Part shown: positions 1-7,545 of the stretch, piece by piece
How positions within the stretch are numbered: the first letter of the stretch is position 1
Layout of the letters: every line of letters starts with the position of its first letter
Assembly: GCA_035568175.1 (NCBI GenBank)
Contig: DATMON010000008.1
Coordinates: forward strand, 1 to 64,000
Source of the DNA: AV40 sp035568175
GTDB taxonomy: Bacteria; Verrucomicrobiota; Verrucomicrobiia; Chthoniobacterales; UBA10450
Direction: 5' to 3'
Length of the DNA: 64,000 bases
Notes under the pieces: generated by a model
The model's database searches: none
The model's input: the letters and a program-made list of their open reading frames with translations, nothing else
What the model was told of the DNA's origin: nothing
Made by a program: the position numbers and the translations under genes

Positions 1-528
1 GACCACAAAATTACTGGTGAGCGAGAGGACAGTGTTGCCGTCGAAGTTCCAGTTGGTTAAACCGTTTAGCACCGTACCGCTCGCAGGCACTACCGTCGTA
101 GCATTGCGGCTGTGAAAGTCCACTCGCCCGTTGCTGTTGTACGTGCCGGTGCCGGCCAGGTTCTGGGTCGTGCTGGTGTTACCGCCCACTCCATTGAAGT
201 CAAACTCGCCGAACCCAACGCTGCTGATCACAGCACCATTGTTGGTAAAGGTCGTGCCTTGGAAATCCAAAAAGTGATTGGCCATGTCCAGTGTACCGTT
301 GACCGTCAGGTCGCCGCTGCAATCGGTCGTATCTTCAATGACTGTGGTCCCACTCGATATGATGACTGTATCACCGCAGCCCGGAACACCGATCGGAGAC
401 CAAGTGGCAGGAACGTCCCATAACCCTGTCAGCACGCTGGTGTAGGTCGTAGCGAATGTCGATGCCACGCCAGCGCTCAACAGCAGGGCCGCTGCGATCG
501 CGCATCTAAGTGGGGATTTTCTTTTCAT
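1..528 (-). CDS. Secreted repeat-type surface protein, 5' part only
   Basis: Reading the minus strand from ATG at 528 gives 176 codons that stay open to the window edge, so the gene continues outside. The first residues (MKRKSPLRCAIAAALLLSAG) form a clear Sec signal peptide with a basic start and a hydrophobic core, probably cleaved near the STFA region. The mature part is rich in G, T, N and S, with short beta-strand-like repeats (for example GDTVIISSGTTV and TVNGTL), and has no long helix. Such composition is typical of exported adhesins or autotransporter-like beta-helix proteins. A strong Shine-Dalgarno GGAGG (540-536) lies about 7 bases before the ATG, which fixes the start. No catalytic motif is visible and the substrate or partner is unknown. 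Its location next to an ECF sigma/kinase cluster may be incidental. Confidence 0.75.
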   Translation of the reverse strand, partial: MKRKSPLRCAIAAALLLSAGVASTFATTYTSVLTGLWDVPATWSPIGVPGCGDTVIISSGTTVIEDTTDCSGDLTVNGTLDMANHFLDFQGTTFTNNGAVISSVGFGEFDFNGVGGNTSTTQNLAGTGTYNSNGRVDFHSRNATTVVPASGTVLNGLTNWNFDGNTVLSLTSNFVV

Positions 529-623
529 AAATTTGCCTCCACTGAGCAATGCGGAAACAGCAGCCCGAAAACGGACATCCGACTCGAAAATAGTTTCGCC
601 TCCGGGACGGCCAAAGAATTACG

Positions 624-1223
624 ATGCTTCGAAGAGAAAAGACCGTGAGTTACGATCCGCCAGCAGCAGACGTTACCCAAATCCTGATGGATTGGAGCGC
701 GGGGGACACGGCCGCGCCCGACAAGCTGATGCCGCTGGTTTACGAAGAATTGCGGCGACTCGCGCGCGGCTACCTAGCTCGCGAACGAGCGGACCATACC
801 TTGCAGGCGACCGCTCTGGTTCATGAAGCTTACCTGCGCCTGGCCGACGAAACCCGACTCTCATGGAAAGATCGCGCGCATTTCTACGGAATTGCCGCAA
901 GACTAATGCGGCGTATTCTGGTCGATCACGCGCGTGCCCACAATGCCGCAAAGCGCGGCGGCCTCGAGCAAAAGCTCTCACTTGATGAAGCGCGTGAGTT
1001 GCCAACAAAGAACGATGTCGATCTGGTCGAACTTAATGGTGCACTGGAAAATTTTTCTCACGATTACCCCCGCAAGGGCGAAGTGGTGGAGCTGAAATTC
1101 TTCGGTGGCCTCGAGACCAAGGAAATTTCCGAAGTGTTGCACGTTTCGGAGAAAACCGTGCTGCGCGATTGGAACTTCGCTAAACTCTGGCTCTGTCGCG
1201 CCTTGACCCAAAATGCAGCCTGA
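624..1223 (+). CDS. ECF-type RNA polymerase sigma factor (TIGR02999-like)
   Basis: About 199 residues. Region 2 is seen in PLVYEELRRLARGYLARE and region 4 near residues 145-190 (VVELKFFGGLETKEISEVL, then an HTH followed by RDW.FAK). HTLQATALVHEAYLRL is diagnostic of the sigma group common in Acidobacteria, Verrucomicrobia and Planctomycetes. An alternative GTG start at 645 (VSYDPPAADV) fits the usual family length of about 185-190 residues slightly better. Neither start has a strong Shine-Dalgarno. The 3' end overlaps the next gene by 11 bases, so sigma factor and Ser/Thr kinase are translationally coupled. This pairing is common in these phyla, where kinase signalling is thought to control the sigma factor; that link is inferred here. 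No anti-sigma gene lies alongside. Confidence 0.88.
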   Translation: MLRREKTVSYDPPAADVTQILMDWSAGDTAAPDKLMPLVYEELRRLARGYLARERADHTLQATALVHEAYLRLADETRLSWKDRAHFYGIAARLMRRILVDHARAHNAAKRGGLEQKLSLDEARELPTKNDVDLVELNGALENFSHDYPRKGEVVELKFFGGLETKEISEVLHVSEKTVLRDWNFAKLWLCRALTQNAA

Positions 1224-3726
1224 GCGCGCCGAGCGCATCGCCGATATCGTCGAGCGAGCACTCGAAGCGGAGATTGGTCGGCGCGGTCCTCTGCTGGTCG
1301 AGCTTTGCGGCGACGACCAGGAACTCTTTGTCGAAGTGGCCTCCCTCCTACATTTTCAGGAGAAGGCGCGCGATTTTATCGAGACACCGGCCGTGGAAAC
1401 AGCGGCGGAACTTTTAGCGGATGAGCGTACTGGCTTGCGTCCCGGTGATAGCCTCGATGGTTACAGAATAATCTCTCTGATTGGCGAAGGCGGAATGGGC
1501 GAAGTGTATCTCGCACAGGATGCAAAGTTGGAACGTAAGGTGGCGATCAAGCTGCTGAAGCTTGGACTCGGAACCGCGAACATCATCCGGCATTTTCATC
1601 AGGACGAGCGCATCCTTGCCGGGCTGACGCATCCGAACATCGCACAACTTTATGGCGGCGACGTCACCAAGAACGGGCTCGCCTACTTCGTCATGGAGTA
1701 CGTCGATGGCGTGCGACTGGACGATTATTGCCGCGATCAGCAATTGTCGATCGTCGACAGGCTTGAACTCTTTCGGAAAATTTGTTCTGCAGTCACCTAT
1801 GCTCATCAACGCCTGGTCATTCATCGCGACCTCAAACCGGCAAACATTCGGGTAACCAGCGAAGGCGAACCGAAGCTGCTCGATTTCGGGATTACAAAAC
1901 TCCTCGATCCTGCGACTTCGGCGATCGAGGCGACGATCAGGTTCGCGGCAGTGATGACGTCGGATTACGCCAGCCCCGAGCAAGTCCGCGGCGAAAACAT
2001 CACGACAACGAGTGACGTGTACAGTCTCGGGGTCGTTCTTTATGAACTTTTGACCGAACAAAAACCGTACAAGATCAACAATCGCACGCCGACCGCAGTC
2101 GCGCGCGCGATTACCGACCAGCAACCGACAAAACCGAGCGCGGCTGTCGCGCGGCGCGACGGAAGTTCCAGCCTCCAAATCCCAAGCGCCAAATCACTTG
2201 GCGGCGATCTCGACAACATCGTCATGATGGCTCTTCGGAAGGAGCCCGTTCGGCGGTACTCCTCGGTGGCGCAATTATCTGAAGACATTCGCCGTCACCT
2301 CGACGGCCGTACCGTGATCGCGCGCAAAGACACGCTCGGTTATCGCAGCGCCAAATTTGTCACCCGACATCGGCTCGGCGTTGCCGCGGCCGTTTTGATC
2401 TTGCTAAGTTTGATTGGTGGAATTGTCGCGACTGCATCGCAGGCCCGCAAGACGCGACTCGAAAAGGCGCGAGCTGAAAGCATCAACGCTTTTCTCGAAC
2501 AAATGTTAAGCTATTCCAATCCGGTACTGAGTTTGTCGCAACACAACGGTCAGAAAACGACGATCGGAGAAGTTTTAGATGAAGCTGCGAAACGCCTGGA
2601 GAGCCGGGAGTTCTCGAATCAGCCGGAAGTCAAAGCTGAGCTGGAACGGATCATCGCACAAAGTTATCGCTATCAGGGAAGGCATGATTTGGCCATCCGG
2701 CATCTGCAGGAATATGTCTCGTTGCAAAGCAAGCTCTACCGCCCAAACGATCCCAAAATGCTGGCCGCCTCGGCAAGTCGGGCATTGCTACTTTTCGATA
2801 AAGGAGAATTGCCGGAAGCGGAAAGAATTTATCGCCAGTTTCTGCCTTTAATGCGCCAGGAATATCGCAAGGGAAATATCAAGACCGAAACTCTGGCGGA
2901 AGCGCTCAACACTTTCGGATATGTGCGTCGGACCCAGGGCAATTCCCGCGAAGCCGAATCTCTTTTCCGCGAGGTTCTGGCGCTCACTCCGAAGCTGCCT
3001 TCCGAGTCGCGTTATTTGATCGGATTAACGCGAAGCACTCTTGCTTTAACCCTGGCAGATCAAGGCCAATTCCCGGAAGCTCTTCAAGCGGCACGGGAAG
3101 CAGTGGCCGATTACCGCAAGAGAGGCGAAACCAGCATACCCGATTTCGGTTTCGCTTTAACAATCCTCGGCGGATTTCTCACCGAGGAAGGGAATTTCGT
3201 CGAAGGTGACGCAGCCTTACGCGAGGCTGAAGCGATTTTTCGCCAACGCCTTAATTCAGCGCACTTATGGCTGGGAGATAATCTGCGCAACCAGGCTCTC
3301 TCGTTGTATCAACAATCCAAGTATGCCGAGGCGCTCAACAAGGTAACTGAAACTCTGAGCATTTATCGGGAAAGTTTCGGCCCTCACTATGACCAGTACC
3401 CAACGGCTCTGATCATTCAGGGTTTGATCCTAGCTAAAACAGGTAAGCCAAAGGAAGGTGAGAGAATCTTGCGGGAGGCGGTCAGGATTCGGACCGAGTC
3501 GTTGCCGAAGGAACACTTCTGGGTAGCCATGGCGAACAACGCGCTCGGCGAATGCCTGACGATTCAAAAGCGGTTTACGGAAGCCGAACCGTTATTGCTT
3601 TCGAGTTATGAAAGTTTGAAAAACTCGCAAGGCCCGCATAATCCGCGCACCGGCATTGCCCTTCAGCGACTGATTGCGCTTTATGAAGCGTGGGGAAAAC
3701 CCGAACAAGCCGCGCGCTATCGTTAA
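1213..3726 (+). CDS. Membrane Ser/Thr protein kinase with C-terminal TPR domain
   Basis: 837 residues. An N-terminal helical region (1-80) precedes a complete Hanks-type kinase domain: glycine loop GEGGMGE at 91-97, VAIK lysine at 113, HRDLKPAN with catalytic Asp near 206, and DFG Asp near 224, followed by SPEQ in place of APE. A single membrane helix (about 387-405, GVAAAVLILLSLIGG) separates the cytoplasmic kinase from a TPR-rich region filling the rest. The kinase should therefore phosphorylate Ser/Thr targets inside the cell while the TPRs face the periplasm. The linker just before GGDLDNIV carries a repeat-derived stretch (SLQIPSAKS, DNA 2169-2200). It overlaps the sigma gene upstream and is followed after 22 bases by a paralogue, suggesting tandem duplication within one operon. 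Confidence 0.9.
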   Translation: MQPERAERIADIVERALEAEIGRRGPLLVELCGDDQELFVEVASLLHFQEKARDFIETPAVETAAELLADERTGLRPGDSLDGYRIISLIGEGGMGEVYLAQDAKLERKVAIKLLKLGLGTANIIRHFHQDERILAGLTHPNIAQLYGGDVTKNGLAYFVMEYVDGVRLDDYCRDQQLSIVDRLELFRKICSAVTYAHQRLVIHRDLKPANIRVTSEGEPKLLDFGITKLLDPATSAIEATIRFAAVMTSDYASPEQVRGENITTTSDVYSLGVVLYELLTEQKPYKINNRTPTAVARAITDQQPTKPSAAVARRDGSSSLQIPSAKSLGGDLDNIVMMALRKEPVRRYSSVAQLSEDIRRHLDGRTVIARKDTLGYRSAKFVTRHRLGVAAAVLILLSLIGGIVATASQARKTRLEKARAESINAFLEQMLSYSNPVLSLSQHNGQKTTIGEVLDEAAKRLESREFSNQPEVKAELERIIAQSYRYQGRHDLAIRHLQEYVSLQSKLYRPNDPKMLAASASRALLLFDKGELPEAERIYRQFLPLMRQEYRKGNIKTETLAEALNTFGYVRRTQGNSREAESLFREVLALTPKLPSESRYLIGLTRSTLALTLADQGQFPEALQAAREAVADYRKRGETSIPDFGFALTILGGFLTEEGNFVEGDAALREAEAIFRQRLNSAHLWLGDNLRNQALSLYQQSKYAEALNKVTETLSIYRESFGPHYDQYPTALIIQGLILAKTGKPKEGERILREAVRIRTESLPKEHFWVAMANNALGECLTIQKRFTEAEPLLLSSYESLKNSQGPHNPRTGIALQRLIALYEAWGKPEQAARYR

Positions 3727-3748
3727 CTCTTTAGTCTAAGTTAAGATC

Positions 3749-5953
3749 ATGCCGCCGATCCGCGCCGAAAGACTTGTCGATCCGACCGGCGAACTAACAG
3801 CGGGTGAACAGCTCGGCGATTACAAAATCATCTCGCTGATCGGCGAAGGCGGCATGGGTCAGGTTTATCTGGCCGAAGACACAAAATTAGGCCGTAAAGT
3901 TGCGATCAAACTGCTAAAGCTTGGTTTAGGGACAGGAAGCTTTATCCGGCATTTTCATCAGGAAGAACGGATACTTGCCGGACTAACTCATCCCAACATC
4001 GCGCAACTTTATGGCGGTGACGTTTCGTCGAAGGGCTTGCCGTATTTCGCGATGGAATATGTGGACGGCGCACGGCTGGACGATTACTGCCGCGACCATC
4101 GACTATCAATTGCCGACCGACTGAAGCTGTTCCGTAAGATTTGTTCGGCTGTTTCCTACGCCCACCACCGCCTTGTTATCCATCGCGATCTTAAGCCAGC
4201 CAACATCCGCGTCACTGTCGAGGGCGAACCAAAGCTGCTCGACTTCGGAATTGCGAAGCTGCTCGACCCGACAACATCCGAGATGGATCAGACCATGACA
4301 TTCGCGGCCGTAATGACACCTGATTACGCCAGCCCCGAGCAAGTCCGGGGTGAAACGATGACGACGGCGAGCGATGTTTACAGTCTCGGCGTCGTTCTCT
4401 ACGAACTGCTCACCGGTCAAAAGCCGTACAAGATCGACAATCGCACGCCAGTGAATGTTGCGCGTGCCATTACCGAGCAGGAACCGGCTCGCCCGAGCAC
4501 GGCCATCGCGAAGATTTCCGATTCGCAATCTGAAATCCGAAATCCGAAATTATTGCGCGGCGATCTCGACAACATCGTTTTGAAAGCGCTGCGCAAAGAG
4601 CCCGAGCGTCGCTACGCATCCGTTGACGAATTTTCGGAAGACATTCGGCGCTACCTCGAAGGCCGTCCGGTCATCGCTCGCAAGGACACTCTCGGTTATC
4701 GGACTTCTAAATTCGTTGCACGCAACAAGATCGCCGTGGCCGCGGCTGTGCTGATCATTCTCAGTTTGATCGGCGGAATCGTGACAACCGGCTGGGAAGC
4801 GCACCGCGCCAATCAACAGCGTGCGCGCGCAGAGCGCCGATTCAACGAAGTGCGGCAGCTGGCAAATTCGCTCCTGTTCGAATTTCATGGCGCGATCGAA
4901 AACCTTCCCGGCTCGACCGCAGCGCGTGGGCTGTTAGTGAAGCGAGCGTTGGAATATTTGGATAGTCTCGCCCAGGAAACGGAGAATGATCCATCGCTGC
5001 AACGCGAGCTCAGCTCAGCGTATGTGAAGGTTGGTAATGTCCAGGGTAACCCCAATAACGCCAACCTTGGTGACACAGCTGGTGCGTTGCAAAGCTATCG
5101 TCAGGCTCAAAAGATTGCCGACCAAATTCTGAGCGGTAATCCAATGGACTCCGAGGCTCGCCGGTCCGTTGCGGTCATTCAGGAGAAGATGAGCGATGTG
5201 CAAGCGGTAGTGGGTAATTTGACCGCAGCAGTTAACAGCGCCTACAAATCGTTGGTGATCTTCAAGTCGCTTGCAGAAGTTGATCCGAAAAACCTTCGCG
5301 CACAGAGATCTTTGGGAATTAGCTACATCAAAGTCGGCGACGTTCTGGGGAATTCAAACTTTCCCAACGCGGGTGACGAGGCGGGAGCGATGGCCAATTA
5401 CCAGGCATCCTTGGCCGTTTGGCAGGCACTGGATAAGGCAAATCCAAACAACGCCGACATTCGCAGTTGGCTCGGCCTGATTCACGAAAGAATTGGCGCC
5501 ATCCTTGAACAGCAGGGAAAGATTGATACCGCCCTCGAAAGTTATCATGAGTCGCAAACAATTCGCGAAGCACTTGCCAAAGAAAGTCCCCAAAACACCG
5601 ACGCTGTTCGCAATGCCGCGATCGCAAATGAGAAGATGGGGAACGTGATGACAGAGCTGAAAAATCTGGACGCCGCCTTCGAGAACCGAAGCAGATCGTT
5701 GCAAATCTTCAAGCAACTGGCGGACGCGGATCCAAAGAATGCGCAGGCCCAGCAATCTCTCGCTATCAGTTATATCCACCTCGCCGACTTGCTCGGTTAC
5801 CCTGACGCTCCGAATTTGGGTCGAGAAAATGAAGCTCGGGAAAATTATCAGCACGCGCGGGAAATCCTCCAGCGAGCGAAGGATTCCGGTTCAACCGATG
5901 CTAAAGTCCAAACTAACCTGGACCTGATTCGCGAACGGATGAGCAAACTCTAA
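3749..5953 (+). CDS. Second tandem Ser/Thr protein kinase with TPR domain
   Basis: 734 residues and closely similar to the kinase before it, but lacking that protein's first 60 or so residues. Kinase motifs are intact: GEGGMGQ at 32-38, Lys 54, HRD Asp 147, DFG Asp 165 and SPEQ. One membrane helix (about 328-348, AVAAAVLIILSLIGGIV) follows. The C-terminal 370 residues are helical, TPR-like repeats with recurring AISYIHLADLLG and GISYIKVGDVLG units. It begins 22 bases after the first kinase and ends directly against the convergent alcohol dehydrogenase. The linker before RGDLDNIV contains SQSEIRNPK, encoded by the AT-rich dispersed repeat at 4521-4552, in the same place where the first kinase has a different repeat-like insert. 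Substrates are unknown. Confidence 0.9.
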   Translation: MPPIRAERLVDPTGELTAGEQLGDYKIISLIGEGGMGQVYLAEDTKLGRKVAIKLLKLGLGTGSFIRHFHQEERILAGLTHPNIAQLYGGDVSSKGLPYFAMEYVDGARLDDYCRDHRLSIADRLKLFRKICSAVSYAHHRLVIHRDLKPANIRVTVEGEPKLLDFGIAKLLDPTTSEMDQTMTFAAVMTPDYASPEQVRGETMTTASDVYSLGVVLYELLTGQKPYKIDNRTPVNVARAITEQEPARPSTAIAKISDSQSEIRNPKLLRGDLDNIVLKALRKEPERRYASVDEFSEDIRRYLEGRPVIARKDTLGYRTSKFVARNKIAVAAAVLIILSLIGGIVTTGWEAHRANQQRARAERRFNEVRQLANSLLFEFHGAIENLPGSTAARGLLVKRALEYLDSLAQETENDPSLQRELSSAYVKVGNVQGNPNNANLGDTAGALQSYRQAQKIADQILSGNPMDSEARRSVAVIQEKMSDVQAVVGNLTAAVNSAYKSLVIFKSLAEVDPKNLRAQRSLGISYIKVGDVLGNSNFPNAGDEAGAMANYQASLAVWQALDKANPNNADIRSWLGLIHERIGAILEQQGKIDTALESYHESQTIREALAKESPQNTDAVRNAAIANEKMGNVMTELKNLDAAFENRSRSLQIFKQLADADPKNAQAQQSLAISYIHLADLLGYPDAPNLGRENEARENYQHAREILQRAKDSGSTDAKVQTNLDLIRERMSKL
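4521..4552 (+). repeat. AT-rich dispersed repeat inside a kinase gene
   Basis: The stretch reads as iterated AATCTGAAATCCGAAATCC units and differs in composition from the GC-rich gene around it. It is translated as part of SDSQSEIRNPKLL in the interdomain linker of the second kinase. Related iterated units occur at 6709-6755 and 58753-58793. Confidence 0.6.
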
Positions 5954-6967
5954 TCAAGAGATCCGAAGAACGGCAGTAGCATCAAGTTCGCCTTTGCGAA
6001 ATTTTTCCAGCGCCGTGTTCGCGTCTTCGAGCGGAAACTGTCCTACTTTTGTTTTAACCGGAACCCGAGGCGCGATTTTAAGAAATTCCTCGCCATCGCG
6101 GCGAGTAAGATTTGCCACCGAAGTAATCACGCGCTCGTTCCAAAGATCGACATAGGGAAGGGCAGGGATGTCGCTCATGTGAATGCCGCCACAAACCACA
6201 ACGCCGCCTTTGACCAACGCGCGCAACGCAGCCGGCACGAGCGCACCGACCGGCGCGAAAATAATCGCGGCGTCGAGTTTTTCCGGTGGCTTTTCGTCAG
6301 AGCCGCCGGCCCAGACCGCACCTAACTTTCTTGCCGATTCCTGTCCGGCCTTGTCGCCGGGTCGAGTAAAGGCAAAGATTTCTTTTTTCTCGTGAATCGC
6401 GATCTGCGCAATCAAGTGCGCGGCGTTGCCGAAACCGTAGATGCCGAGTCGGCGCGCCTCCGCCGTTTTTCGGTAAGAACGGTAGCCGAGCATTCCGGCG
6501 CAAAGCAGCGGCGCAACTTCGACATCGTCGTAGTCTTCAGGCAACCGAAAACAATAGCGCGCGTCGGCGACGGTAAATTCCGCGTAGCCGCCGTCGATGT
6601 TATAACCGGTGAACTTTGCATGGTCGCAAAGATTTTCGCGCGAAGATCGACAATAAACGCACTCCCCGTCGGTCCAGCCAAGCCACGGAATCCCGACGCG
6701 ATCGCCAACTTTGAATTTTGGATTTTCGATTTTGGATTTTCGATTGGCAACACCGACGCCGATTTCCTCGACACGGCCGACGATTTGGTGGCCTAAAATC
6801 AGCGGCAGCTTTGGATTGGGCAGTTCGCCATCGACAATGTGAAGATCGGTCCGGCAAATGGCGCAGGCATTGATGCGAATCACTATTTGTCCACTACCCA
6901 ATTTTGGTTTTGGGACATCCAGCAGCGCGAGTGGCCTTCCAACTTTCTCAAGAACCATCGCGCGCAT
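5954..6967 (-). CDS. Zinc-dependent alcohol dehydrogenase family protein
   Basis: 337 residues of the medium-chain dehydrogenase fold: GroES-like N-terminus, Rossmann domain with YGFGNAAHL as the dinucleotide loop, then the C-terminal part. Catalytic zinc ligands are visible as Cys in ACAICRTD and His in LGHQIVG. The structural zinc loop reads WTDGECVYCRSSRENLC, where relatives usually have Cys at the Asp position, so one of the four ligands is missing or replaced. Between RVEEIGVG and KVGDRVG lies ANRKSKIENPKF, encoded by an AT-rich repeat (6709-6755), which relatives lack. It should oxidise alcohols or reduce aldehydes with NAD(P). The substrate cannot be deduced. Its stop codon abuts the stop of the convergent kinase gene. 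Two copies of the AAGATCGACA motif lie inside. Confidence 0.85.
   Translation of the reverse strand: MRAMVLEKVGRPLALLDVPKPKLGSGQIVIRINACAICRTDLHIVDGELPNPKLPLILGHQIVGRVEEIGVGVANRKSKIENPKFKVGDRVGIPWLGWTDGECVYCRSSRENLCDHAKFTGYNIDGGYAEFTVADARYCFRLPEDYDDVEVAPLLCAGMLGYRSYRKTAEARRLGIYGFGNAAHLIAQIAIHEKKEIFAFTRPGDKAGQESARKLGAVWAGGSDEKPPEKLDAAIIFAPVGALVPAALRALVKGGVVVCGGIHMSDIPALPYVDLWNERVITSVANLTRRDGEEFLKIAPRVPVKTKVGQFPLEDANTALEKFRKGELDATAVLRIS
6709..6755 (+). repeat. AT-rich dispersed repeat inside the alcohol dehydrogenase gene
   Basis: Two tandem units of about 17 bases (TTTTGGATTTTCGATTTTGG and the following copy) lie in frame inside the dehydrogenase. They add about ten residues (ANRKSKIENP) in the loop before KVGDRV. 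The same unit type occurs between guaA and the glucosidase at 58753-58793. Confidence 0.7.
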
Positions 6968-7002
6968 GGCGATGTATCTACTGCCGGTGGTTTAAAGGCA
7001 AC

Positions 7003-7545
7003 TCAGACGCTCGACGAAAGCAGGTCGTTTGTTTTCTGTAGCTCTGCGATGGTCGCGCGCAATTCGACGGTGCGTTCGTGAATGGCCTCTTCGAGCGCTG
7101 CGCGTTGATTATCGAGCAACAAATGAGCGCGACGGCTCTTAAGAAGATTGCGAATGCGCAAAGCGACTTCAACGTGATCGAACGGCTTGAGCAAGAAATC
7201 AGTCGCGCCAGCTTCGAGCGCGCGCCGTTTTGATTCCTCATTCGTGTCGGCAGTGAGAACGACCACGGGCAGAAAGGCTTCATCGGTTTCGGCGCGAAGC
7301 CGTTCTAAAATCGCGAAGCCATCAGGTGGCGGCATCATGAGATCGAGCAAAACGAGGTCGGGCTGAAAGTTTTTGCAAGCGTCGAGAGCGAGCTTGGAAT
7401 CAACCACCGACTCAAAGCGAGTGTACTCATTCTCAACGAGAATTTCTTCGAGCAAAGTGACGTTTACCGGTTCGTCATCGATGATGGCAATTTTCATTTT
7501 GCCGAGTTGCGCCGAATCGTCGGCCCAGAGCGATGAACTGCTCAT
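7003..7545 (-). CDS. Response regulator, receiver domain with coiled-coil tail
   Basis: 180 residues. After a short lead, MKIAIIDDEPVN begins a CheY-like receiver with acidic pocket DDE, phospho-acceptor Asp in LVLLDLMMP and the conserved Lys in LLKPFDH. Residues about 135-180 form a helix or coiled coil (ALEEAIHERTVELRATIAEL) instead of a DNA-binding or enzymatic domain, so output is probably by protein contact. The start ATG overlaps the stop of the upstream hybrid kinase as ATGA (7542-7545), implying translational coupling and a shared phosphorelay. An internal ATG at 7497 would give the bare receiver, but the overlap favours the longer form. Confidence 0.88.
   Translation of the reverse strand: MSSSSLWADDSAQLGKMKIAIIDDEPVNVTLLEEILVENEYTRFESVVDSKLALDACKNFQPDLVLLDLMMPPPDGFAILERLRAETDEAFLPVVVLTADTNEESKRRALEAGATDFLLKPFDHVEVALRIRNLLKSRRAHLLLDNQRAALEEAIHERTVELRATIAELQKTNDLLSSSV

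Noticed and set aside
112..423. 103-codon plus-strand ORF at the window start
   Set aside because: It opposes the secreted-protein gene, which has a strong ribosome site and signal peptide.
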